In this document: one piece after another, positions 32,579 through 46,667 of the stretch
Numbering within the stretch: position 1 is the first letter of the stretch
Layout: the number at the start of each line of letters is the position of its first letter
Assembly: GCF_001039355.2 (NCBI RefSeq)
Contig: NW_019775691.1
Location: 1 to 46,667 of the forward strand
Direction: 5' to 3'
DNA length: 46,667 nucleotides
Source: Lingula anatina
Taxonomy: Eukaryota > Brachiopoda > Lingulata > Lingulida > Lingulidae
Program-made: the position numbers and the translations under genes
Notes under the pieces: model-generated
Told to the model about the DNA's origin: nothing
Databases searched by the model: none
The model's input: only the letters and a program-made list of their open reading frames with translations

Positions 32579-33068
32579 CGTGTGTGAATCGCTGAGCAGT
32601 AGAAAATTGGATTACACATGTAACACCATGTAGTAAAGCAATGTGAATGTAAATCTTAAAATATGCTGATCCTTAATTTTCATATGTATAATATTACAGG
32701 GTACAGTACTAAATGATACCGGTAGGCCTCAACAGATTATTTTGCAAACAGCAGCATGTTTAAATACTTTCCTTTTCTTTTAATGGAACTATGATTCTGA
32801 ACTTCCTTTTTCAATCAGCAAAAACCTGCAAGGAGCACAGACCAGTCGAAGCACGAGTCGAAGTCGAAGCAAGAGATTCGCCACACCACACTGGGTCAAT
32901 CATGAAAATCTGATTTAAAAACTGGCTTTCAAAATCTGCAACCCAGAGAGAAAGAGAGAGACTTACCACTGCTATAAATTCTTCGTACTTGTCAACATCA
33001 GCCAGCAGTAAGTCCGTTATGGAGACCCACGGTATACGAACATCGGGAAGACGACTCCGAATCCCCAT
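27993..33068 (-). CDS. 4CL/luciferase-like acyl-CoA synthetase, copy A (11 exons, 534 aa)
   Basis: Exons: 32967-33068, 32260-32467, 31917-32020, 31611-31810, 31146-31320, 30755-30926, 30325-30431, 29768-29912, 29355-29437, 28494-28659 and 27993-28135. All phases match copy B. ANL-superfamily enzymes activate a carboxylic acid as an acyl-AMP, then load CoA. Visible motifs: P-loop [11 protein letters not shown] (180-190), YGLTEAG (322-328), [14 protein letters not shown], hinge KFKGFQVAPAELE and PKTGSGK with catalytic Lys513. Two motif residues differ from consensus: PKGV is PKCV (Cys189) and YGLTETG is YGLTEAG. The C-terminus is PKL, a poor peroxisomal signal. Length is normal for 4CL. Substrate unknown; 4-coumarate itself is unlikely in an animal. 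The frame is intact, so it may be active, altered or newly specialised. Confidence 0.9.
29681..29765. repeat. Three imperfect ~31-bp repeats with CCAAT boxes in copy A intron 8
   Basis: Units share the pattern ATATCC...GACCAATCAGACT. Two carry an exact CCAATCAGACT and the third is degenerate (ACTAATTGAAC). The last unit abuts the donor of exon 8. Confidence 0.6.
31031..31086. repeat. Two perfect 28-bp tandem copies in copy A intron 5
   Basis: The unit GTGCGCTACTACTTTTATAA plus eight more bases is repeated head to tail at 31031-31058 and 31059-31086. It appears absent from the matching intron of copy B. Confidence 0.85.
32543..32577. repeat. (GT)n microsatellite in copy A intron 1
   Basis: A perfect GT run in the first intron of the proximal synthetase gene. 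The corresponding copy B intron has a GA/GT compound repeat at 39283-39385 instead. Confidence 0.9.
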
Positions 33069-34438
33069 GTTAAGCCGAACTCACACTTACTACTACAACT
33101 TTGTGAATTATATCATCCCCTTACACAACGCTGGTTGTGCGTACTGTCCAAATACAAGTACGGAACAGTTGTCGAAGCTGTTGAACACGGATGGCCTTGA
33201 ATAACTCCGCCTGTACAGTACAAGTCGCTTGAACAGATTGGTTGAGAAATATTTTTAAAATAGAACTTTACTTTTTCGACGCTCTAGTAAAGCAGTCATG
33301 CAGTGAATCGTTTCAAATGCACGGACAAAGAGCATCATTGTCTGATCATGACTGCATAAAAATTTACAACGCCGTTATTTATATATTATTATCTAAACAC
33401 GTGCAGGTATTAAGTAATTTAGACTGCACAGTCCTTCACATGATCCCACAAGTTTCCACTGATTCGACTCTGGTCTGGGTTTACTGACTTTACTGCCGGC
33501 TGGAATGTACCTATTGTCAAGCAATATCCTGTTTAACCATATGTGTGTGTGTGTGTGTGTGTGAGTGTGTGTGTGTGACTTGTCTTTCCTTTGGTATGAA
33601 AGATGTGCGTTCTGTGTCTCTAAGAACTAATAAGGTAGTATTTTATATCAACATTTATATGCTGTATTCTTATATGCTTTATTTATATGTTATATAAACA
33701 AGAATTTGCTCGTAATTCTCCAAGCTCCCCGGTACCATTAAGCTATAATTAACCGAGAGATTATAATGTTTTTCATTAATGGTCTGATAACGCCATGTAC
33801 TGCTGTGTTCGCTACTAGTTACATTTATCAGGGCAATAATCACAACTCAAATGTGAGACTACCGGCAGTATTGTGTCCCCAACCTTGACAGCAAGGACAT
33901 CGGAGTAAGGAAGTATATATGTGCTAGGGCGTCTGCATAATTTTTTTTTTTTTTTTTTTTTTGGGGGGGGGAGGGGTGCTGTATATCAGGGTTATTAATC
34001 ATCGCTAGTTGGCACTTGAGTACTACTACTACTACTACAAAAAAAAAAGCGAAAAAAAAAAAACATTGCGTGTCTCCAACGACTGTCAGTAAGGTACCAA
34101 GTAGCTGGCAATTACCACGCACGGATGTGTAGCACAATGATGCGATACTTTGATTAAATTGGTATGACAGATTTCTTTGCAGAAAGTTTGGTGTGTGTCA
34201 TTATGTAGCCCGTAAGAGACAGCTTACTTCGAGCAAGCAAATGACAAGTCAATAAACATATTCCCCAACCACAGGACCATTACTGATTAACTTCAAATAT
34301 TTAGGAAATAATATCTCAGCAGACTATGTTTTCTATGATATGACTAATACGCAATGATATGTGTCCTTGATATCTGTGGCTCTGTTAATCATCTTAAATT
34401 ATCTTAAATTATCTCTTGGAAGTGCAACGACGAATTCC
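33069..34438. other. Region between synthetase copies A and B
   Basis: It is the 5' flank of copy A and 3' flank of copy B. It contains a GT microsatellite (33541-33578), a poly-T/poly-G tract near 33942-33974, an ACT trinucleotide run (about 34020-34038) and a fragment of the palindromic element (34139-34169). There is no coding signal. The copy A promoter should lie next to 33069. Confidence 0.6.
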
Positions 34439-37400
34439 TCACAGTTTCGCTTTCATTTTCTCAACTCTCTCCCTTAATCCGGCTCGAAGAAAACGCCGCA
34501 GAATTTTCCCGCTCTCAGTCTTAGGGATCGACTTCACAATTACCACTCCACCCCGCAAACGCTTGTAAGGAGACACCTTTTCTGAAAATGTGGTAAAAGT
34601 TGAGTGCAGTGGGAATTTTTGTTTAATATTTTATATCGGTGCCCAATGTCCATGCATGCAATATACTCGTATATACTGTTAATTTAAAAAATATTGCACT
34701 GTGACTTAACATCAAATTTTATGTAGCTTTTTGTTATCTATTAAAAGTATTGACAAAAATGATAACAAAAAAAAAGAAAAAAAAAGAAAAAAAAAGAAAA
34801 AAAAAGAAAGAAAAAAGAAAACAAAACACTATATTGAAACATTAACAATATAGTATTGACTGAGTCGGCACGATTATAACCATCCGAGGTCAGTGCTATT
34901 GTACCTGCCAAGAAGTCCATGATGTCCCTCTCAGTGGTCATTCTACCAGACTTAAGAACCACAAACGCCATGGGCAATTCTCCAGCCTCTTGGTCAGGTC
35001 GACCCACTACCGCCGCGTCTTCCACCGCTGGGTGGGTTACCAAGACACTCTCTAGCTCTGCTGGCGCCACCTAGTCGGCAAAAAATTATATATATTCCGA
35101 CGTTTTAAAATTTAAGAGGGCATGTGACACATAAACAGAATGCCGGATAATGAACTACACATCACAGCACACAAATTGGTAGTTCGTTATGTACATGTAA
35201 ATGTTGAGATTTAAAATCTACGTCCTTTTCGCTAGTTTTGGTCACGGCTCTAGTCTTTTACCTGGAACCCTTTGAACTTGATCATCTCCTTAATACGGTC
35301 CTTGATATATAAGTACTGATCCTCGTCGTAGTGTCCAATGTCACCTAAATTTAACAGAAAAAGGAATACTTGAGCTGACAAAAATAGATTAATATAAAAA
35401 CAAATACAGTAGCCAGTTCACAGTGGTCCCCTTTTGAATCATAGTTCTAAACCGTACCAAATGCCACCGTTCACCCTCTATAAAATACCAAACGCCACGC
35501 ATTGGGGGGGGGGGGGGGATGTCGCCTTTGCATCCACGGATCACCCAATCAAATAATCCTGCATCCACCCCTGGGTCAGAAATAGGCTAGCTTAAGCGTA
35601 ATTATTTTTTTCTATTCTACATACATTAAGAACTGTTAATTTTGTAATTACTGACTGCAATGGACTCAAGCAGCACTAAATATTTCAAATTAGCAGGGAA
35701 GGCTGACCGGTGTGTATCCAGCCGTCCTTGTCCAAGGTGGCCGCGGTGGCGACAGGATTATCCAAGTAGCCTTTGAAAACTTGAGGGCCTCGGAACCATA
35801 GTTCACCATCTTGGTTCGGACCAAGTTCCTTCTTCGTGCTTGGGTCCACCACCTGTGTAGAATATGATTATATGTCAAGGGCGCGTCCAAAGAAAGAGAT
35901 ATGTTGTCATACTATAACATTGTTTGAAGACAGAGCACAGACCGTGATCACAAGATACCACAAATAGATTTTTAGATTTTTAGAAAATAGATTTTTCATG
36001 TGAACGCAGCCTAACTCTCTTACAATCCTACTTCACGTACGTATACACACGGTAATAGTACTAGTATGTTCTCATTTACCTTGCACTCTGTATTTGGGAC
36101 TAAAACTCCAGACGCTCCTGGTCGCCTTAAGTGTCTTGAAAGTGGTGGCAAGGAGCAGAAAGGACCAGTTTCTGTTAATCCATAACCTTAAAATACAATA
36201 CGTCATAACGGTATATGTTATGGAGTAATTATCACCTGCGATCCAATTGTTTTACTTCAGTTAAAGTTAGAATTCGAGAACTGTATCAAACTTTGAACAA
36301 ATAGGACCATCTTTTTCAGATAACAATTAAATTCTATCAAAATAATTACCACAAATATTGGGTCTCTTATTCATCCATAAATTAACATCACGAATAATAA
36401 GGAACAAAATTTAAAATAAAAATTCATCTGACAGAGAAATATTCGAAACTGGTACATTCCCCAAAAGCCTGAAGGCTAAAGTGTCGCCACCTTGTGTCAG
36501 ACTACACGTCCCAAGACGCGCCTCCAGTTCCTCTTCTGAATCACTCCCCAGTGGGGCTGATGCTGACATGATGGTTTCCACACAAGATAGGTCGTATTTT
36601 GCCACACTGGGGTGCTTGGCCATCCTAATGACAATTGGAGGCGCCGCAAACAGATACCGGATCTGGGAATAATTTTAAAGCGGGTGGTCAATCCATGTTA
36701 CAGGTAAATACTGTATTTTCCAGCTGTTAATGTTAGTTCTTGTGCGTGGTTATGTACTAGTGCATGTATGTTTTCACTATTACTTTGGTATGACAATCAC
36801 TGAGCGTGTACTGCAAATTTACACTGTAGTAGCATTTTGATATCATTGATCATTTCTGTTGTATGTTGTCAAACTTCTTCATTTATGTCTTTTTTAGAAT
36901 ACAGAATTATCTTAATGTCAAATGCAATTCCTAAGGTGACCATCTTCCCTCCCATTTGGTGTTCGTCCACAGATTAGCCCGATGGTATCTTCGTTGATGT
37001 TCTCATGTAATCGCATATAACCAATCAAATTATCGGATTTTCTCGTGTGAAACGTGAGCTTCATCTTTTTTGTCATTTTTGTCATTTGTTTGTGACAAGA
37101 TAATAACGTCATTAACCACCATGGTTGTGAGCAATCATTATCAGCGACAACTTAACCCGTTTTATGATAAAATAAAACAATTAGTAATTCTGCAATAATT
37201 TTTTCCACATTAGGATAATTATTATGTGCGCTTACTTTGTACTTTTCAATGGCGGCCAGGAAATCTTCAAAGTCGAATTTTCTCATGCATACAATTGTCT
37301 GTTTGAATTTGATCGATCCGATATTGATGACAAGTAAACCAAAGCCATGGAAGAAAGGAAGATACCCCATGACAAAATCTACACTAGGGCGTCCGGTGTA

Positions 37401-39509
37401 TATAAAATCTCTGAAAAGATATTTTCAATTCTTTTCAATCTCAGAAATGAAATTTCATATTAGTTTTTTTTTACTGTTTCGAAGTGTTACGTGATAATCA
37501 GTTATGGGAGAATTAAGGAGCACATTTTTAATGCTGATAGATGCAATCTGACAGGAATAATCAAAAATACAAGGATGATGAAAATTGCCAATGATCTAAT
37601 GCTTGTAGGCCTACTAGGCTACGTGTAAGTTTGTATGCTCGTTATGTCATATATTCATATGTAGTTTTTATCAATGATAATTCCCTCTTAACAATAAAAA
37701 ACGTAGTCAACGATACAATCAGTGTTATTTTAAAGGTCTACCTCGACTGCAAGAGATTGGCGACAATATTGTAGTGCGTGAGCATCACACCCTTGGGCAG
37801 GCCTGTCGTGCCACTGGAAAACGGGAGGAGTGCGACATCTTGCGGCGAGATGTTGACGTCATCAGGGAAGGCAAAACCGCTGTCATTTAGAAGTTCGGTG
37901 AATGGGGTGCATCCCTGGGCGCTGCCTAATACGTACACAGCCTAATTACAGAAAAGGTGGATAAATGAACTGCATGTAGCCTCGTAACTGGAAAGCATCG
38001 CGTATTGCGAATAGCGATATCACATAGAGGCTACAATGTATTATATGGGGCGAGTATGGGCGGTCGCAATGCGCGGTGCTTTCGAGTTACGGGGCCCTGA
38101 TTTGTGAACTTACGCGCACTAAGTAAAAGTGATGAGAAATCGGGAATGAGTGTGAGAGGGAGAGAGAGGGAGACTCCAAGAGAGAGAGAGAGAGAATGAG
38201 AAACCTTTATTTCAGTTGTAGCAGCAACTCTGACGGCCTTCTCTGCACACTCAGGCACTGTGATTATATACTGCACATGCGCAAGTTTCATTTGCTTTTC
38301 CAGTTCCTCTATTCATAGAAAAAATGGGCAAAGTTGCATTAAAACTCTTGTAGGCCTACGTTGTACCTAACGACAATACATGAATAGAATAAGTAAGAAC
38401 CATGATGACAAACTGCCTTTCGCTGCATTATTTATTCAACATGCATACAACCATGAATAAAGAACAGCTATTTTGTAACCAGATGCATATTAAGCACGTT
38501 ATCTCTATAACAGCAGAAAAGATCTAAGACAAAAAAATTTAAGCAAGTGTCAACCGTGCGCACTGAGTCTTACCTGCTGTGTAATGTGGGTTACAAGTGG
38601 TAACGATCCCACCCACAGCAAGAGTTCCCAGTAATACTAAGGGAAACTCCGGAACGTTCGGGCAATATATACACAGCACGTCTCCCTTTCGAAAACCCTT
38701 ACGGGTGAGCGCGCTGCCGATGGATCTCACGTGGTTTCTGACGTCACCGTACGTATATTTGATGTCACTTTGGGTGTCGACCTGATAAAAGAAGCTCGTG
38801 TTCAAATTCAAATGAAAAGTTAAACTGAAGGATATACATGTAACATCAGATTAGGGTTCATTTAAAGTCGATACGGGTTTGATTACTTTCCCTTTCTTTC
38901 ACTGAAACTATAATTCTGTACATCTCTTTCAATAAGTGAAAAAATAGATAAATTAACAAATAAATAAATGAGCACATTTCCTGATTTTGATATGGCCCTT
39001 TGTGCTCTTTTAATACATTTTTAAAAAAGTTTCGATCAAAGGAGTACAACGGTCTGAACACAAGATGGTTTTCTGCCACACCGGGTCAATCAAGAAAATC
39101 TTATGTAGGCTAAATACTACTGACTTTAAAAATCTGCAACGCATTTATAAAGTAAATATATAAAATCACTACCGTACGGGTTACAGGGGTACGTTCGTGT
39201 ACGCCATCTCACGAAAATATCCTAGGTACGACATGATGTAGTAACAAAACGGTGACTGCTTAACTACTAATATTCGAAAAACTGCGCTCTCTTTCTCTCT
39301 CTTCCTCCCCTTCTCTCTCTCTCTAAGAATGTGTGTGTGCGTGTGTGTGCTCGCGCGCGCGCCCGAGAGAGAGAGAGAGAACGAGCGAGAGAGACAGCAA
39401 CACTTACCACTGCTATAAAGTCTGCATATTTGTCTACGTCAGCCAGCAGAAAGTCCGTTATGGAGACCCACGGTATACGAACATCAGGAAGACGACTCTG
39501 AATCCCCAT
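34439..39509 (-). CDS. 4CL/luciferase-like acyl-CoA synthetase, copy B (11 exons, 534 aa)
   Basis: Exons: 39408-39509, 38574-38781, 38205-38308, 37742-37941, 37236-37410, 36491-36662, 36080-36186, 35708-35852, 35262-35344, 34905-35070 and 34439-34581. Each equals the matching copy A exon in length. Motifs are canonical: [47 protein letters not shown] and PKTESGK with the catalytic lysine. The C-terminus is AKL, a recognised PTS1 variant, so peroxisomal import is likely, as for luciferases and several 4CL-like enzymes. Two splice donors look weak: GTTTCT after exon 3, next to a GA microsatellite, and GTCAGC after exon 8. The acid substrate cannot be read from sequence. It lies directly upstream of copy A on the same strand. 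Confidence 0.92.
34768..34826. repeat. A-rich (A9G)n tract in copy B intron 10
   Basis: Four or five units of nine or ten adenines separated by single guanines. It is absent from the matching copy A intron. Confidence 0.85.
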
Positions 39510-41687
39510 GTTGAGCAGAACTTACTATAATTAGTACAACAGTTTGACTTATACCATCCTCGTATACAAAGCAGTCCACGCACTAGTATAGAACAGTCGT
39601 TGAAGCTGTTGAACACGGATGAACTTGAATAAATCCACCTGTAGAAGTTGTTTGGACAGACTGTTCAAGATGTTTTTTTTAAATGCAGTACTTTTTCAGT
39701 TTGACTTACAACTGTAAGATCGACGCCCTGATAAAGCAGTCTTGCAGCGAATGACTTCAAATGAACTTAGAACGGTCATCATTGTCTGATCTTGTCGGCA
39801 TAGCAATTTAGCAACGCCGTAATTTTCATATGAATACATCCTAACTCGTGCAGGCATTTATTAATTTATACTTTTGCTTATACTAGGTCCGTATATTTCA
39901 GAGCGCAGCGATTTTATTAACAGAATTGATATGAAACGAGCACAGACCTTCCTACCACACAATTTCACATCTTTCCAATGAATTGAGAAGGGTTCAGTTA
40001 GCATGTCCTTGCAGACCCGTAGCCAGCAACAAGTTTTTTTTAGTTCAGAAAAAGTGGGCCTTTTACCATGAATTCTTTCGTGCACCTAGATAAAATTTTA
40101 GCCAGAGGGGACCTTTTCCCGACAAAAAGGGGACTCTTTCGACCCCCCCCCCAAAAAAAAAAAAAAAAAAAAAAAAACTGGCTACGGGCACGAAGCCCGA
40201 ATAATTTATCCTTGTGGCAAGCAATATCCTGCTCCAACCTTTAATGGATATATTTTACATATACTAGTACAGCCCGATATGTTCTGTGGTTCAGAAAACT
40301 AGTTTATTAGTAACAGTTGCGCATACATGTATACATTTTAGGTAACAACCCTTAAAAGTAAAGCACATGTATTTACTCCATCCTCGCTTTTTTCGTGCGC
40401 AACTTATGTGACTTTCCTTTGTTATGAAAGATGCGCCTTTTGCGTCCCTTAGAAGTAATGCTGTGGTTGCTTTATATCTAGAATTTAAATGATATAAACA
40501 AGAACACAAAACGCTCGTAACACGTAACCCTCCAAGCTCCCCGGTACCATTACGCTATACCTATAACCTCAAATAAGATAACACGCAGAATGCTATATCA
40601 TTCATGGTCTGATAACGCCACGTACTGTTGTGTTCGCTACTAGATACATTTATCAAGGCAATAATCACACCGCAAATTTATGACTTCTGGCACAGCAATT
40701 ATTGTGTCCCCAATCTTGTTAGCAACGGCATCCGAATGAGAAAGTAGATACTGTATTTATTATGGCGTCTGCATATTTTACTGACTTATTTTAAAGGTGT
40801 TATATATCTGAGTCATTTACCATCACTTCGCTAGGTGACACCTGAATACTATATAAAAGCCTAAAATCAATTTGACACGCTTGGATATTACAAAAGCCTA
40901 AAACCATAAGGTCTCAAGTGGCGGACAAAAACCAAGTTACACAGGGATGGCATGATATGTCAGATTATTTGATCAAAGTATTGCATCAAAACGTCATGTT
41001 AAACGCAATACTTTGATTAATAATCTGACATATTATGATGCAATACTTTGATTAAATAATCTGACATATTGCTATGCAAAAAATGAGTGCGCCCTGATGG
41101 CCCTGCTAATTCATAGTTGGAAAACAAATTCATGTAATGACAGGCAGTGACCTTCAGCTACTTGTCAGCCGAGAAATCATAGTAAATAACCCTTATGTTA
41201 GCCTCCATCTCATCCCTAAGCAAGCTGCGTAATAGGTGTATCGCTTTAAATATTTCCAGTAGCATTTGTACGATCAAATGTGATAGAGGTTCTCTATCGC
41301 AATTCATAATAATATTAAATGTGAAAATAGTTTTAATACTCAGAAAGTTTTCATTTATGATAGATCCAGATATTTGATTTACCTGTTGACTGTTTCGACT
41401 GTTGACTCTGACTTGGTCACAACTAAATAACCTGTTCAGGTGGAAGTGAACAGGTAATTACCCCAGTCTTGTTGATGACTTGTTAGTCCCTCTCGCCCTC
41501 TCCCCCCAGGGTGGGATTGAGAATGTCGTCATACACACTGGACACCTTGTGTGCTCCTTCATATGACGACACTGCACAACTTATACTCAATGCTATCAGT
41601 AACCTAGTATAATATTACGAATTCTGAAAATCAAAGGTGACCTGGGGAATAACTATAGTTATTTTTCTATGAATCAGTATCTAAATG
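39510..41687. other. Region upstream of copy B and downstream of the esterase
   Basis: It holds the 5' flank of copy B (similar to 33069-34210), a poly-A/poly-C tract (about 40144-40176) and the three-arm palindrome at 40955-41069. No gene seen. Confidence 0.6.
40955..41069. repeat. Three-arm palindromic element
   Basis: A ~30-bp sequence occurs at 40955-40984 and in inverted orientation at 41005-41033 and 41040-41069. The outer arms differ at one base. The core is GCAATACTTTGATTAAATAA. The last two arms are direct repeats of each other. Part of the same sequence is at 34139-34169. It would form strong hairpins; it may be a small foldback element. Confidence 0.85.
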
Positions 41688-44852
<3,165 letters not shown>

Positions 44853-46593
44853 CTAAAATAAAAGAGAGAGTATGGGCCAGGGAAATCACTTATTGTCTAC
44901 TAGTACTTCAATTAAATTTTATGTGTGGTTGTTCATTCGTCGGAAACAATGTGGACCATCTAGTCATTTTAACTGCTGCTTAAATTTGTGAGCGGAAGAA
45001 TTTCCGGTTGATCTGCAGCCGTATGAGCGAATGAGTTGCCCTTCTCAAGACTGCATTGATTAAATTTTAGATATGAGGAGGGATAAGAAATCTATATAGG
45101 CCTACATGTATACCTTAAAGGTATACATACGAACCGAGCATCGGTGGAGTGTAGATTCCCAGTATCACATGGAAACCACTTCTACTAGTTTCTTATACGA
45201 CTCAAATAAATTTGACATGCCAAGGGATAAACTGAATATATCACTCTATCAGCCATAAAAGAGCTTTAGACTGCTCCTTTCTTTAAAGGAATAATAACTC
45301 TTCCTTTGAGATTCAAAATTCCGCATGAAATACATTGTAAACAACGCATGGAAATATATTCTATTGTATTTTACCACTAAAACAGCCGTTATTGTAGTAA
45401 AACTAAAATCTGTGCTTGTCAATGGGGCTTTCGATGCTTTTCTTCCCAGTCATCAAGGCATTCGTTGCTAATGACGTAATGGTGTCACGCCGATTCTCGC
45501 GTTCATTCGAGACCAAATTAACATGGCGCCAAACGCAGACGTAAGTTGCGAGTTTTTGTACAGTGCGTCCGATATACGAAAAGCCCAGAATGGCACACAT
45601 TGTGGATATAAATGCATTTTTAACAAAAAGACGAATATATCTCATGAATCTTATATAGTGTTGTTGTTGTCTGCTTTTCCCGCGGTTTTAAGTAGGTCAC
45701 CAGTGACTTTGCAATGTCAGAGAGAGCTCCGTCAGTTTAGGAAAAAAACCCTGGATTAACTATGAATGCAGGAATGGGGTCGTTGACCATTGGTAAGTAC
45801 GGAAAAATTGCCGTTTTTTCCAGGAAAATCCAATTTTTGGCCAAAACGAAGAGTTATTATGACTTTAAATTTTTGGTCGGAAATTTAACCTACTTTTCTG
45901 CCCCATTGACATACAGCATAAAATGCTAGCAGAAAAATCTGTTCAAACATCGTTTTCGGGTAAAATTAAACAATGCCTTTTGGTAATTCCCTTAGTTATA
46001 CTACTTTAACCTATATGCTGGTATTTGGTTGGTTTTTGTGGCAAAAAAAAATTGACTTTGTATGCATCTTTAATTCCTCTGACATCGAAAATCCAGTCAT
46101 CATCATTTTAATAAATGGAGCAACTCTTATCCTTGTAACGGACAGATTATATATCAGTTGAGACCCAACCTTTCTGGTTAATCATTATGCTTATATAGAA
46201 CAAATGAATTTAAATCTACGCCAAAGATACACACAGGGATTAGTGCGATATGAGTTTTATTTGAACGCCAGTGATCGGACAAACTTGATTTGCCTATTTA
46301 ACCGTTACACACATAGGAATGCACAACGAGGTTAAAGTAATTAAATAATTTTACCTGCATATACTTGTTACGTTAAATATGTATTTAGCATTCCTGATGG
46401 ATTTATAAAAGTCTGGATAGTATAGGTTTACGAGAGAAAGAAAGAAGTCCCTTTGTCCCAATTAAAAAAAATTTATTGAAGGACTTTGTTCGTGCCTCAC
46501 CGCTCATGTTGTCCCTCCCCTTCATATATATTAAGGGGCGCGTTTATGTAACATGACCCTTAACAATCTTAGTTGTAATAACTCGTTCCGGTG

Positions 46594-46647
<54 letters not shown>

Positions 46648-46667
46648 CCAGCATTCAGTCAGAACTA
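44853..46667. other. Upstream intron or 5' flank of the esterase gene
   Basis: No exon for the missing N-terminus (expected to contain a FLGIPYA-like motif) was found on the minus strand. The region holds the 951-bp MITE and, at its end, a GA microsatellite (about 46601-46644). The missing exon is probably beyond the window. Confidence 0.55.
45119..46069. mobile_element. TTAA-flanked MITE, longer copy
   Basis: The 951-bp element has TTAA at 45115-45118 and 46070-46073, and the same ends as the 16.4-kb copy. Its central 582 bp (about 45288-45869) is absent from the other copy. That part contains a CRE-like TGACGTAA, an ATG in good context at 45523 and a GTAAGT donor 18 bp later, perhaps the leftover promoter and first exon of an autonomous parent. 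I recognise no transposase. It lies upstream of, or in the first intron of, the esterase gene. Confidence 0.75.

Larger units (their letters stand above)
27843..41070. repeat. Tandem segmental duplication carrying the two acyl-CoA synthetase genes
   Basis: Two ~6.5-kb units, roughly 27843-34210 and 34270-41070, match beyond the exons. Matching 3' flanks share a GATTAACTTCAAATA-type block (27850s and 34288). Matching 5' flanks share CCAAGCTCCCCGGTACCATTA (33720 and 40533), GTCTGATAACGCCA (33782 and 40608) and a tract near 33870/40700. The exons are highly similar and the introns differ by indels and microsatellites. Exact ends were not determined. Confidence 0.75.

Noticed and set aside
33941-33975. 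Poly-T/poly-G tract as a possible retrotransposon tail
   Set aside because: No reverse transcriptase, target duplication or upstream element was seen; a simple homopolymer run is sufficient.
45523-45759. Independent small plus-strand gene starting at 45523
   Set aside because: The frame lies inside the MITE and runs across an apparent GTAAGT donor into unrelated sequence; no known domain.

Overview
This window is nuclear DNA from a multicellular animal. Every convincing gene is split by GT-AG introns at conserved phases, and the proteins are animal families: a receptor-like immunoglobulin/fibronectin protein, an AA15 copper oxygenase with a peritrophin-type chitin-binding tail, 4CL/luciferase-like acyl-CoA synthetases and a cholinesterase-type esterase. 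The AT-rich introns, abundant microsatellites, MITEs and an AA15 enzyme suggest a marine invertebrate (mollusc, annelid, brachiopod or invertebrate deuterostome). I cannot fix the species from sequence alone. There is no bacterial operon, phage, CRISPR or rRNA signal.

Layout. (1) 877-17230, minus strand, with a probable 5' UTR exon near 19.83-19.92 kb: a 30-coding-exon transmembrane receptor. It has a signal peptide, 10 Ig domains, 3 FN3 domains, one membrane helix and a ~407-residue tyrosine-rich tail ending in acidic runs. Exon lengths and phases close exactly on a 1701-residue frame; one splice donor (Ig5) is uncertain. (2) 22881-25934, plus strand: five-exon secreted AA15 LPMO, 328 residues. 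(3) 27250-27834: a 585-bp MITE with perfect 79-bp inverted ends and an 8-bp target duplication, carrying a helicase Walker-A fragment. (4) 27993-33068 and 34439-39509, minus strand: two tandem 11-exon acyl-CoA synthetase genes, 534 residues each, produced by a ~6.5-kb duplication that includes their flanks. (5) 41688-44852, minus strand: four 3' exons of a probably GPI-anchored carboxylesterase/cholinesterase-like gene whose 5' end lies beyond the window.

The genes do not form an obvious pathway. The LPMO probably works outside the cell on chitin. The two synthetases are paralogues that differ in adenylation-motif residues and in a C-terminal peroxisomal signal. The esterase is probably on the cell surface. 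The repeats are informative: two copies of a TTAA-flanked Kolobok/piggyBac-like MITE (one internally deleted through a 7-bp microhomology), a three-arm palindrome in the duplicated block, a relic duplicated Ig exon, and a 27-bp repeat that triplicates a splice donor in frame.
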